Source: an uncultured Lachnospiraceae bacterium
GTDB taxonomy: Bacteria; Bacillota; Clostridia; Lachnospirales; Lachnospiraceae
Direction: 5' to 3'
Length of the DNA stretch: 64,000 nucleotides
Assembly: GCA_947164865.1 (NCBI GenBank)
Contig: CAMUYA010000003.1
Coordinates: 1 to 64,000 of the forward strand
Below the pieces are notes generated by a model. It did no database searches, was not told where the DNA came from, and was given only the letters and a program-made list of their open reading frames with translations. This document shows positions 36,663 through 45,094 of the stretch, piece after piece. A program made the translations under genes and the position numbers. How positions within the stretch are numbered: position 1 is the stretch's first letter; every line of letters begins with the position of its first letter.

Positions 36663-38360
36663 ATGAAGAGCAGATTTGGTTCCGATAACGGATCGGATGC
36701 AGGTTACGATTCCGACGGCGGGTATTACGACGAGTACGGCTATTACCATGATGCCACCGGCGGATACTATGACGAAAACGGGTATTATTATGATTCCGAG
36801 GGAGGATATTACGATCCCGACGGAAATTATTTTGATGCCGAAGGCGGATGCTATGACACGCAGGGCAATTATTATCCGCCAGAGACAGAGGAGGAAAGCA
36901 GCGAGAGCTTTTCAAAGAATTCGGGAGAACAGGATGACGGCCTGATGTTTGAGGATCTTAGTGCCGCTTACGAATCAAGAAATAAAAAGAGCGCATTTGC
37001 GGCGCCTTCTTCCGACAGAACCCGCTCGTCCTCAAAAAGCTCGAAGCCCGAAAAGCGCACGACGCACTACGGCAGAGAAGAGGGTTCCGAAGGCAAAAAG
37101 AAAAAGAAATTCAGATTCAAGGGTCTCACTGCTATATTTACTGTGTTTGGTGCTCTTGTGGGAGCAGGGTTCGGAGCGGCCATCGGAGCGGTTCTCGGCG
37201 CCATGTTCCTTATGCCACCTGCTGTTACGGGTGTGATCGGAGCGATAGTGCTGGCGGCACTTCTCGGAATGGCAGCAGGCGGATCGGTCGACTTTGTGGG
37301 CGGAAGGATAGCGCTTGTGGTGCTTACATTCCTTCTTATCAGCGTGACCGGGCTCTACTTTGTGCTTCACAATATCTACAACGGCCCCGATGCGGCCAGA
37401 AACCTCATGGCTTCCACCATACAGGAGACAGGTCAGCTCAAGTTTGTAAACAAGATCTTCCTCTCAACCGAAGAGATAGAGGAGATCACCAACAAAAACA
37501 GCATGGGTACTCTTGATGCCGAAGTTGACCTTGGGATGATCAAGGTGGGCGGAGATGCGGAAAGCGTTGAAGCCGGAACCGAGGGAGAACCCGCTGAGGA
37601 GTTTGATATCAACGGATTTGAGCTTGTCGAGATATCGGGACGTACGTATCTTGCCAAGATGATGATAGTAAATGACCCTTCGAGGGTTAAGCTCACCACG
37701 ATCTTTGACGGATCATGGAAGGAATACGGAAAGACTCTGGATGAACTGGTAGAGGGCGGAAATTACCTCGGCGGTATCAACGGAGGAGAGTATCAGTCCG
37801 ACAGCAACAAGGGCGGACAGCCTAAGGGACTTGTTGTGTGCGATGGGGAGATCCAGTATAACAATCCTCAGCAGGGTGATGTAATGGTCGGATTTAACCG
37901 CGATAACATCCTTATCATCAGAGATGTGGGAGGAATGAGCGCGGCTTCTCTTAAGGACCTTGTGACAGAGCTTGATATCCGCGATGCGGTTACATTTAAG
38001 GATATTGCGGACGGTGACGACAACCACTTCACCAAGCTCATAATAAACGGCGAATCCATCGCTTTAAGCGGTAACGGAAGCGGTGCAAACCCCCGTACCG
38101 TTATCGGACAGAAAGCTGACGGAACAGTACTCCTTCTTACCACCGACGGACGAGGAGCAGGCGGACATCTTGGCGCAACGGCGGCGGACATCATCTCCAT
38201 AATGCAGGAATACGGTGCCGTTAACGTGGCAAACCTTGACGGCGGAAGCTCATCCTGTATGTATGTTGACGGAGAGTGGGAACAGACCTCTGTTACACTG
38301 TATTACTCAAATGCTTCATGGAGACTTCCTCTTGCATTTGTAGTGGAAAGGAGGGACTAA
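36663..38360 (+). CDS. Tyr/Gly/Asp-repeat membrane protein with NAGPA domain
   Basis: A 565-residue protein. Residues 10-75 are about seven degenerate GGYYDxxG units (for example GGYYDEYGYYHDATGGYYDE). A charged, Ser-rich linker follows, then a Lys/Arg block (GKKKKKFRFKGL) and two or three hydrophobic spans (about 152-235). The C-terminal extracellular part (310-565) is a phosphodiester glycosidase (NAGPA-type) domain: GINGGEYQSDSN, ANPRTVIGQKADGTVLLL, TTDGRGAGG and NVANLDGGSSSCM. Such domains remove capping sugars from glycans or exopolysaccharides. Two bases separate its stop from the next gene's start, so they form an operon. Confidence 0.88.
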   Translation: MKSRFGSDNGSDAGYDSDGGYYDEYGYYHDATGGYYDENGYYYDSEGGYYDPDGNYFDAEGGCYDTQGNYYPPETEEESSESFSKNSGEQDDGLMFEDLSAAYESRNKKSAFAAPSSDRTRSSSKSSKPEKRTTHYGREEGSEGKKKKKFRFKGLTAIFTVFGALVGAGFGAAIGAVLGAMFLMPPAVTGVIGAIVLAALLGMAAGGSVDFVGGRIALVVLTFLLISVTGLYFVLHNIYNGPDAARNLMASTIQETGQLKFVNKIFLSTEEIEEITNKNSMGTLDAEVDLGMIKVGGDAESVEAGTEGEPAEEFDINGFELVEISGRTYLAKMMIVNDPSRVKLTTIFDGSWKEYGKTLDELVEGGNYLGGINGGEYQSDSNKGGQPKGLVVCDGEIQYNNPQQGDVMVGFNRDNILIIRDVGGMSAASLKDLVTELDIRDAVTFKDIADGDDNHFTKLIINGESIALSGNGSGANPRTVIGQKADGTVLLLTTDGRGAGGHLGATAADIISIMQEYGAVNVANLDGGSSSCMYVDGEWEQTSVTLYYSNASWRLPLAFVVERRD

Positions 38361-38363
38361 GCC

Positions 38364-39476
38364 ATGCGTATCAAGAAAAGTACCCTCAGGTTTTTAATCG
38401 TTTACGTATTGCTGGCAGCAGCATTCATAGGTTTCTGGATATTCCTTATAAACGGTGTTATAAGGAAGGATATGGATAACTTCGAGGCAGCACAGCCTGC
38501 CCATAAGATGGACGAATTCGTCAAAGTTATCGAAAGCGGCGATATCAGCTCAATGGACTTTGCTCAGGGCTCCTCCAGATTTGAGGCTCCCGACATTTAT
38601 AAGAATACCTTTGCGGAAGCGATCAGCGGAAAGAAGATCACTTACAAAGAGAGCGAGACAAGCTATGATGCTCTTGCTCCGGTATACGAGCTCTACGCAG
38701 GTGAAGGGGACAGCGAGCTCCACATCGCAACGGTTCAGCTTCAGGCTGTAAATGTTAAGCCTCTCATGTATATCCTCACCACCCAGGACTGGGAAGTGGG
38801 TTCGGTAACCCCGATATACGAAGCCGGGACCGGTCAGGAGGTGAGAATTGAGATACCGGATACTTACACAGCCTATGTTAACGGTATCCAGCTTGAGGCA
38901 GGCGAGCTCGACGGCGAGCCCGAGAACTATAAAGAATTTGAGATAGTCGCACAGTATGTGGACGTACCGAAGAAGGTAAAGTACAAGGTATCGGGCCTTC
39001 TTATGGATCCGACGGTCGAAATAAGGGATGCATCGGGAACACCGGTTGCTTATGAGGTAAACGGAAATGTGTATTCCGCAAGCTTTACCGGAAGCGAGGT
39101 GCCTGAGGATATAGCGCAGAGCGCCATCAAGAATGCAAAGGATATCTCGGCGATATATGCCGGCGACAGAACCCTTAATTCCATGAGGGAAGTATTCCCG
39201 GAGGATTCTTACCTGATCCCTCTTTTCCAGAGCTACATAGATCATGACCTCTGGATGTACAGCGGACATGCCGAGCCCAAGTATTCGGACGAGGCAACTT
39301 CGGATTACATCAGATACAATGACAACTTCTATTCCGTTGTGGTATATTTCAACAAGACCATGTATCTACCCAAGAGGGATATGACTGTTACGGTTACCAC
39401 ACATAATACGTATTATTACATCTATCAGAATGAGAAGTGGATCATAGCTGATATGATCAGTATTAATGAAGAATAA
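38364..39476 (+). CDS. Membrane-anchored extracellular protein, unknown
   Basis: A 370-residue protein with one N-terminal membrane anchor (about 8-31, FLIVYVLLAAAFIGFWIFLI) and a large outside part. Residues 45-140 look like an NTF2/cystatin-like sheet domain. A short beta domain with IPDTYTAYVNGIQLEAGEL follows, resembling the repeated domains of wall-stress proteins such as TcaA. The C-terminus (VVYFNKTMYLPKRDMTV, then YYYIYQNEKWIIADMISINEE) again looks NTF2-like. It is probably a partner of the NAGPA protein at the cell surface. No exact family assigned. Confidence 0.7.
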   Translation: MRIKKSTLRFLIVYVLLAAAFIGFWIFLINGVIRKDMDNFEAAQPAHKMDEFVKVIESGDISSMDFAQGSSRFEAPDIYKNTFAEAISGKKITYKESETSYDALAPVYELYAGEGDSELHIATVQLQAVNVKPLMYILTTQDWEVGSVTPIYEAGTGQEVRIEIPDTYTAYVNGIQLEAGELDGEPENYKEFEIVAQYVDVPKKVKYKVSGLLMDPTVEIRDASGTPVAYEVNGNVYSASFTGSEVPEDIAQSAIKNAKDISAIYAGDRTLNSMREVFPEDSYLIPLFQSYIDHDLWMYSGHAEPKYSDEATSDYIRYNDNFYSVVVYFNKTMYLPKRDMTVTVTTHNTYYYIYQNEKWIIADMISINEE

Positions 39477-39487
39477 GCCAAGGAAAC

Positions 39488-39593
39488 CGGGCGTGCCAAA
39501 GAACGGCACGCCCGTCGCAATGGCTTCGCCACATTACTGCGCGTTGATGCATCGCGCAGTAACGTCACATTTCAAAGGACGAAATGTGATTGC
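39488..39593 (-). repeat. Modular hairpin element (copy 2)
   Basis: Three stable hairpins in series: CGGGCGTGCC / GGCACGCCCG (39488-39514), TTACTGCGCG / CGCGCAGTAA (39534-39562) and TCACATTTC / GAAATGTGA (39565-39589). Between the first two, GTCGCAATGGCTTCGCCA (39514-39531) is the exact inverse of 17669-17686. In that orientation both elements show GCAATC at one end, GGC-gaa-GCC-ATTGCGAC, then a variable strong hairpin; here two extra hairpins are inserted in the GCAAT/ATTGC stem. Confidence 0.65.
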
Positions 39594-39597
39594 TAAT

Positions 39598-39629
39598 AAG
39601 CACTCATGAGTAGTTTCATGGGTGCTTTT
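39598..39629 (+). terminator. Terminator of the NAGPA operon
   Basis: Twelve-bp stem AAGCACTCATGA / TCATGGGTGCTT with one G-U pair and a 6-nt loop, followed by TTG. Confidence 0.75.
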
Positions 39630-39688
39630 GACATTTTGCACAAAGTTTTTTGAAAGAATGAATTGTACGAAATCGTTTACGTAAAAAG

Positions 39689-39758
39689 TTATCCACATAG
39701 ACCCGGAAAAAAATACCGAAAATAGACATTATTCACTTATTTATTCACAGTATCCACT
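39689..39758. promoter_or_regulatory. DnaA-box cluster in a gene-free region
   Basis: Two perfect DnaA boxes of consensus TTATNCACA (TTATCCACA at 39689, TTATTCACA at 39741) and two near matches (TTATTCACT at 39729, GTATCCACT at 39750), all on the same strand within 70 bp. AT-rich sequence follows and a TATAAT lies at 39814-39819. The gap from 39630 to 40032 has no gene. No dnaA, dnaN or rpmH is near, so this is a DnaA-binding cluster rather than a clear chromosomal origin. Confidence 0.6.
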
Positions 39759-40032
39759 TGATATTATGTAAATTCCGGAAAAAACTTTTGTAAACTCAGG
39801 AACGTATGTTTTGTATAATATGCACAATGTCAGTCTAATCGCTAAATAATCTGACAATTTATTCCGGCTATGGCCAGCTATAGATATAGGAAATAAAACA
39901 CCGGCCAACAGACCCCGAGAGCGCTCAATAACCTTGCTAAAGATGCGGTTTTTATGGTAAAATAAAACGGATTTTTGGATTTGTTCTATGTGGGTGTTTT
40001 TCAGGGTGTTTTAAAGGGTTTCGGGTGATAAG

Positions 40033-41052
40033 ATGACTATATCGGTTTGCATGATAGTAAAAAACGAGGAAGCCGTGCTTGCAAGGTGTCTGGACTGTCT
40101 TAAAGACATTGCGGATGAGATCATAATCGTTGATACCGGTTCGTCGGATACGACAAAGAAGATCGCCGCCGCCTACACGGACAGGATCTATGACTTTGAG
40201 TGGATAAACGATTTCGCTGCCGCAAGGAATTATGCTTTTTCGCTTGCGAGCATGGATTATATCTACTCGGCTGACGCGGACGAGATGATCGATGATCTGA
40301 ACAGGCAGAAGTTTAAGATATTAAAGGCGAGCCTGATCCCGGAGATAGAGATCGTGCAGATGAAGTACGGAAACCAGCTGGAGAACGGCACTGTATACAA
40401 CTTCGATGAAGAATACCGCCCCAAGCTTTTTAAAAGATTGAGGCAGTTTACATGGATCGAACCCGTGCATGAGCAGGTAAGGCTTGATCCGGTGGTGTTT
40501 GACAGTGATATAGTGATCACCCATAAGCCCCATGATGTGCATGCGGGGAGAGATATTGCGATATTCAGGGAGAAGCTGGAAAAGGGACAGGAGCTTTCTC
40601 CGAGGCTGTGGGACATGTTCGCAAAGGAGCTTTTTATAGCAGGAACGGATGAAGAGCTGGTAAGCTGCTGTGGGCTGTTCAAGGATTATGAATTAAATCC
40701 CATGGATGAGAACCTTCACATGGTGGTGTGTACTGTTGCGGCAAGGGCATCAAGGATCGCGGGAAATCAGACCGACTTTTTCAAATACGCGGTCAAGGTG
40801 CTGGCAGGCAGTGAGGGGTGTTCCGAGATATGTTATGAGATGGGGCTTTTCCATGAGAAGGCCGGGGATTACGCAGAAGCTCAGATATGGTTTTACAATG
40901 CGGCATATGAGACCGAGCCGGTGATAAAGCTTCAGTCCCATACGACGGACCCTCTTGAACATCTGATCAGGGTATGCAAAGCGAGCGGTGATCCGGCACA
41001 GGCCGCATTTTATAAAAATGAACTCGAGGCGAGGAAAAATGTGGGAAGATAA
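40033..41052 (+). CDS. GT2 glycosyltransferase with TPR-like tail
   Basis: A 339-residue cytosolic enzyme. Residues 1-230 are GT-A (CMIVKNEEAVLARCLDCL, IVDTGSSDTTK, the DxD motif SADADEM and IEPVHEQV). The C-terminal part is helical, with a single TPR-like unit (YEMGLFHEKAGDYAEAQIWF). This type includes protein and surface glycan glycosyltransferases of the SunS-like class; the target is unknown. ATG has GGGTGATAAG upstream. It overlaps hisC by 14 bp. Confidence 0.88.
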   Translation: MTISVCMIVKNEEAVLARCLDCLKDIADEIIIVDTGSSDTTKKIAAAYTDRIYDFEWINDFAAARNYAFSLASMDYIYSADADEMIDDLNRQKFKILKASLIPEIEIVQMKYGNQLENGTVYNFDEEYRPKLFKRLRQFTWIEPVHEQVRLDPVVFDSDIVITHKPHDVHAGRDIAIFREKLEKGQELSPRLWDMFAKELFIAGTDEELVSCCGLFKDYELNPMDENLHMVVCTVAARASRIAGNQTDFFKYAVKVLAGSEGCSEICYEMGLFHEKAGDYAEAQIWFYNAAYETEPVIKLQSHTTDPLEHLIRVCKASGDPAQAAFYKNELEARKNVGR

Positions 41053-42088
41053 TGTTAGAAAGGTTGTGCCCTATGTGGCAGGGGAGCAGCCTCAGAGAAG
41101 AGACATAATCAAGCTTAACACCAATGAGTGCCCTTATCCGCCGGCACCGGAGGTGTCAAAGCTTATGGAGAACATGGACAGCAGTCTTTTCAGACTGTAT
41201 CCGGACCAGAATGCCACATCTTTGGTGGATGTGCTTGCGGAGTATTACAAGGTTAAGCCCGAGCAGGTGTTTGTGGGAGTGGGATCGGATGATGTGCTTT
41301 GCTTATCATTTCTGACCTTCTTCAATTCCGGCAAGCCTATTTTGTTTCCGAATGTCACCTATTCTTTTTATGATGTGTGGGCCGACCTTTACCGGATCCC
41401 TTACAAAACGGTTCCGCTTAAGAGCGACTGGTCTCTGGACGTTGACGGATTTAAGCAGGAAAACGGCGGGATCATCATTGCCAATCCCAACGCCCCCACG
41501 GGACTGTATGCGCCGCTCTCAGTGATAGAGGAGATAATTCAGGCTAACAGGGATGTGCTTGTCATTGTGGATGAGGCGTATATCGATTTCGGCGCAGAGA
41601 GCGCGCTGCCGCTTCTCGAGAAATATGACAATCTTATGATCGTTCAGACTTTCTCCAAATCGCGCGCGATGGCGGGAATGAGGATTGGTTTTGCCATAGG
41701 AAGCGAAGCACAGATAAAGTACCTGAGAGACGTTAAGTTCTCGTTCAATTCCTACACGATGAATCTGCCTTCACTGGTGCTGGGTACCGCAGCGGTCAGA
41801 AACGATAAGTACTTTAAGGAGATCACCGGAAAGATCATCGAGACCAGAGAATGGACCAAGAAAGAGCTCACAAGGCTGGGATTCAGTTTCCCGGATTCCA
41901 TGACGAATTTTATTTTTGCGGAGCATGAAAAAGTGCCGGCAAAGGATATATTCGGATATCTGAGAGCCAATAATATTTTTGTAAGATACTGGGATAAGCC
42001 GCTGATAAACAATCATTTGAGGATCACGATCGGAACGGACGATCAGATGAAGGTGCTTATCTCCACTCTGGAGGCATATCTGGGGTAA
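41039..42088 (+). CDS. hisC: Histidinol-phosphate aminotransferase
   Basis: A 349-residue class I/II PLP aminotransferase. LNTNECPYPPAPEV near the N-terminus, NPNAPTGLY, DEAYIDFG and the PLP lysine in QTFSKSRAMAGMRIGFA are HisC features. It converts imidazole-acetol phosphate to histidinol phosphate in histidine synthesis. No other his gene is near, so it may also serve aromatic amino acids. The start at 41039 has GAGG upstream and lies within the end of the preceding gene; an earlier in-frame start at 40988 lacks support. Confidence 0.88.
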   Translation: MWEDNVRKVVPYVAGEQPQRRDIIKLNTNECPYPPAPEVSKLMENMDSSLFRLYPDQNATSLVDVLAEYYKVKPEQVFVGVGSDDVLCLSFLTFFNSGKPILFPNVTYSFYDVWADLYRIPYKTVPLKSDWSLDVDGFKQENGGIIIANPNAPTGLYAPLSVIEEIIQANRDVLVIVDEAYIDFGAESALPLLEKYDNLMIVQTFSKSRAMAGMRIGFAIGSEAQIKYLRDVKFSFNSYTMNLPSLVLGTAAVRNDKYFKEITGKIIETREWTKKELTRLGFSFPDSMTNFIFAEHEKVPAKDIFGYLRANNIFVRYWDKPLINNHLRITIGTDDQMKVLISTLEAYLG

Positions 42089-42118
42089 AAAAATAAAAAC
42101 GAAACGGAAAGATAGAAA

Positions 42119-42796
42119 ATGAAAAACAATACAATATCAATAACCATCAAAAGCGCTGCCATGATACTTATGACTCTTGTAGTTCTTACGGTATCATTTC
42201 TGGCATCTCCGGGAATGACCGGTATGAGGAGTGTGGCAGCGCAGAGTGAGGAGAGCGTCACCGCAGCCTCAGAGGAGCCCGAGGAGAAGCTTTCATTCAC
42301 CGAAAGGATCGCGGCAGGATTTGCCGAATCTCTCGGAAAGTACATTCCCGCCGAGCTGGTGGTTGTGTTTGTATCGATGCTTCCGATACTGGAGCTCAGA
42401 GCCGGGCTGTTTGTGGCCAAGTTCTTGAATCTTCCTCTCATCAAGGCAATACCTCTTTGTATATTGGGAAATATTATCCCGATCCCGCTTATTCTTCTGT
42501 TTATCAAAAAGATATTCAAGTGGCTGGGTAAGACAAAGCTGTTCCACAAGCTGGTAGAAAAGCTTGAGGCACGTGCGATGAAGAAGAGCACGGCTATCGC
42601 AAACGGGGAGTTTGTGGGACTTATGCTTTTTGTGGGAATTCCGATCCCGGGAACGGGAGCGTGGATGGGATCGCTGATAGCGGCGCTTCTGGAGGTGGAT
42701 TTTAAGAAGGCGATAATTGCGGAGCTTGTGGGGATCGCGATAGCGACGGTGATCGTGTCGATACTTTCGTATGGACTCTTGGGGATATTTATCTGA
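42119..42796 (+). CDS. Small multidrug export-type membrane protein
   Basis: A 225-residue protein. The N-terminal 40 residues look like a signal or first span (AAMILMTLVVLTVSFLASPG), then an acidic linker. From about 80, ELVVVFVSMLPILELRAGL, GNIIPIPLILLFIKKIF and the IPIPGTGAWMGSLIAALL turn match the Sm_multidrug_ex (COG2426) family. The family name reflects old annotation; transport is not proven. The ribosome site is GGAAAG. Confidence 0.82.
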   Translation: MKNNTISITIKSAAMILMTLVVLTVSFLASPGMTGMRSVAAQSEESVTAASEEPEEKLSFTERIAAGFAESLGKYIPAELVVVFVSMLPILELRAGLFVAKFLNLPLIKAIPLCILGNIIPIPLILLFIKKIFKWLGKTKLFHKLVEKLEARAMKKSTAIANGEFVGLMLFVGIPIPGTGAWMGSLIAALLEVDFKKAIIAELVGIAIATVIVSILSYGLLGIFI

Positions 42797-42806
42797 TGAA
42801 AGCTGA

Positions 42807-42890
42807 CTTAGTGATGTAGATGCATTTATATAATTTAAGAAACTTAGTGATGTAGCTGCATTTATATAATTTAAGAAACTTAGTGACGCA
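42807..42890. repeat. 36-bp tandem repeat
   Basis: Two full copies and a partial third of a 36-bp unit starting cttagtgatgtag and containing gcatttatataattt (starts at 42807, 42843 and 42879). Copies are adjacent with no spacers. The partial third copy leads directly into structured element B. Confidence 0.85.
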
Positions 42891-42895
42891 GCTGC

Positions 42896-43018
42896 AGCTT
42901 GTATATGACTACGCGGACTACGCTATCGCCGGTGTCCTCGCGTAACGGTACTAAACTCGAACTGCGTTCTCGTTAAGTGCCGACGCTGCGGACGGTCCGC
43001 TTAAGTCATATACAAGCT
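42896..43018 (+). ncRNA. Structured intergenic element B
   Basis: A 123-nt element with a perfect 15-bp outer stem AGCTTGTATATGACT / AGTCATATACAAGCT (42896-42910 with 43004-43018), then GCGGAC / GTCCGC (42913-42918 with 42995-43000). The core has CGGTACTA, AACTGCG and AAGTGCCG as in element A at 31554-31710; the core stem CGGTACT / AGTGCCG is conserved while both outer stems differ and stay paired. Type label provisional. Confidence 0.6.
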
Positions 43019-43062
43019 ACACCCGCTGGTTAGTAAGAAAACAGAAGATAAAAAGATAACAT

Positions 43063-43158
43063 ATATAAAAGCAAAAGACCAAGAACAAAAGTAAAAGACT
43101 AAGAACAAAAGTAAAAGACCAAGAACAAAAGCAAAAGACCAAGTAAAAGAGAAAAGAT
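43063..43158. repeat. 20-bp purine-rich tandem repeat
   Basis: About four copies of a 20-bp unit (aagaacaaaagtaaaagacc with single-base variants), followed by looser aaagataaa words up to the methyltransferase start. Similar in style to the A/G tracts at 3865-4021 and about 5645-5735. Confidence 0.85.
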
Positions 43159-43218
43159 AAAGATAAAGGCAAAAATGCCATATAAAAGCAAAGATAAAGC
43201 AAAAAGATAAAGATAAAA

Positions 43219-44124
43219 ATGGGTGAGAGTTATACTGGATTCGCAGAAGTATATGATGAGCTTATGGATGATGTTCCGTATGAAAAGTGGTGCGAGAGGA
43301 TATGTGCATCAATAGATAGGTATGGGATATCAAAACGGGTTAGCAGAGTGCCGAAAAAGTCGGAGGAGTTCGCTGAGGCAGAAGCGGATGGGACGTCCTC
43401 AGAGAAAACGGAGATGAATGGTGTATCCGGGGATGAAGCGGATGAGAGTGCAAGGCTGGAGTCGGAGCGGAATCTTGTGGTGGATCTGGGATGCGGAACG
43501 GGTACTCTCACGGAAATGCTCTACGATAGTGGCTTCGATATGATAGGGATCGACAATTCGGAGGATATGCTCGGGATCGCAATGGAAAAGAGGCAGGAGA
43601 GCGGTTCGGAGATATTGTATCTGAATCAGGACATGCGTGAACTTGAGTTGTACAGTACTGTAGGGACTGTGGTGAGTGTGTGTGATTCGCTCAATTATAT
43701 TCTCGAGGATGAGGAGCTTGAGCAGGTATTCGGGCTGGTTCACAATTATTTATATCCCGGGGGGCTTTTCATTTTTGATTTCAACACGGATTATAAATAC
43801 CGCGAGATCATAGGTGACGGTACGATAGCGGAAAACCGCGAGGATTGCAGTTTCATCTGGGAAAACGAATACGACGAAGAGAGTGGGATAAATGAGTATG
43901 ATCTGACTTTTTATGTGCGGGATGAGTCGGGAAAGTATGAAAGATTCGAGGAAACTCATTATCAGAAGGGATACACTCCCGAGGTGATAGGAAAAATGCT
44001 TTCCGAAACGGGCTTTGAACTGATAAAAATGACCGATTCCGAAACGGAAGGGGAGATCGAAGAAGCAAGCCAGAGGATATATGTTGTGGCAAAGTGTCTT
44101 AAGGAAACAGGCGGCCGCGCATAG
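43219..44124 (+). CDS. Class I SAM-dependent methyltransferase
   Basis: A 301-residue enzyme. SAM motif I is VVDLGCGTGTLTEML (about 90-104), motif II GIDNSEDML. An acidic, low-complexity insert (EEFAEAEADGTSSEKTEMNG) sits between the N-terminal YTGFAEVYDELM helix and the SAM site, longer than in typical members. The acceptor is unknown. The upstream A-rich repeat gives no clear Shine-Dalgarno, so translation may be weak or use the A-rich tract. A 23-bp gap separates it from hslO. Confidence 0.88.
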   Translation: MGESYTGFAEVYDELMDDVPYEKWCERICASIDRYGISKRVSRVPKKSEEFAEAEADGTSSEKTEMNGVSGDEADESARLESERNLVVDLGCGTGTLTEMLYDSGFDMIGIDNSEDMLGIAMEKRQESGSEILYLNQDMRELELYSTVGTVVSVCDSLNYILEDEELEQVFGLVHNYLYPGGLFIFDFNTDYKYREIIGDGTIAENREDCSFIWENEYDEESGINEYDLTFYVRDESGKYERFEETHYQKGYTPEVIGKMLSETGFELIKMTDSETEGEIEEASQRIYVVAKCLKETGGRA

Positions 44125-44147
44125 TCGGGAAAGGTAAAGAAGGATTT

Positions 44148-45029
44148 ATGGAAGATCATATAGTAAGCGCCCTGGCAGCAGGGCAGCAGATAAGAGCCTT
44201 CGGATGTACCAGCAGAGAAATGGTTGAAGAGGCAAGAAGTTTACATAACACAAGCCCCGTGATGAGTGCAGCTCTCGGAAGGACGCTTACAGCTGCGGCA
44301 ATGATGGGATCGATGATGAAAGGCGATAAGGATATTCTCACGATCCAGATAAAGAGCGCAGGCCCCGCAAAGGGGATAACGGTTACGGCGGATTCAAGGG
44401 CTAATGTTAAAGGATATGCCATCGATCCGGGCGTGGTGATACCGGCCAAGCCGAACGGAAAGCTGGATGTATCGGGAGCAGTCGGGCCGGGTACGTTGAG
44501 GGTTATCAAGGACCTTGGCCTGAAGGAACCATACGTGGGAGAAGTAGACCTGCAGACGGGGGAGATAGCGGAGGATATCACTTATTATTTTGCGGCATCT
44601 GAGCAGATCCCTTCATCGGTGGGGCTGGGAGTGCTGATGAACCGTGATAACACGGTGCGAAGAGCCGGCGGCTTTATCATACAGCTGATGCCGGATGCAA
44701 GTGATGAGTGTATTGAAAAGCTGGAGGAAAACATAAAGAGCATCCCATCGGTGACGGAGATGCTTGAGAGCGGCGATACACCGGAGGATATGTTAAAGAG
44801 AGTGCTTGCAGGGTTTGATGTGGAGATCACGGGCAGGATGCCTTGCGCATACAGATGTGATTGCAGCAGGGAAAGGCTTGAAAGAGTGCTTTTAAGCCTC
44901 GGAAGAAAAGATCTGGACGAAATGATCGCGGAGGGTAAACCCGTGGAGACATGCTGCAGTTTCTGCAATTCGAAATATGTTTTTACTCCTGAGGAGCTGA
45001 CACAGCTTCTTAAGGATGCGGGGAAGTAA
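44148..45029 (+). CDS. hslO: Hsp33 redox-regulated chaperonin
   Basis: A 293-residue Hsp33. The substrate-binding N-domain has ALGRTLTAAAMMGSMMKGD; the C-terminal zinc centre has Cys-x-Cys (YRCDCSRE) and Cys-x-x-Cys (CCSFCNSKY). Oxidation of these cysteines activates holding of unfolding proteins, useful to an anaerobe exposed to oxygen. ATG has AAGGA upstream. Followed by the glnA operon after 65 bp. Confidence 0.95.
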   Translation: MEDHIVSALAAGQQIRAFGCTSREMVEEARSLHNTSPVMSAALGRTLTAAAMMGSMMKGDKDILTIQIKSAGPAKGITVTADSRANVKGYAIDPGVVIPAKPNGKLDVSGAVGPGTLRVIKDLGLKEPYVGEVDLQTGEIAEDITYYFAASEQIPSSVGLGVLMNRDNTVRRAGGFIIQLMPDASDECIEKLEENIKSIPSVTEMLESGDTPEDMLKRVLAGFDVEITGRMPCAYRCDCSRERLERVLLSLGRKDLDEMIAEGKPVETCCSFCNSKYVFTPEELTQLLKDAGK

Positions 45030-45094
45030 AATGTCAGGCAGCTGAGTGGCGGACAGTGATAAATACCGGCGACGGCGAAAGGATGAAGGACAAG

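Noticed and set aside
39689..39758. Chromosomal replication origin
   Set aside because: DnaA boxes are present, but no dnaA, dnaN, rpmH or other origin-linked gene is in the window.
42807..42890. CRISPR array with 36-bp repeat
   Set aside because: Copies are directly adjacent without spacers and only two and a part exist.
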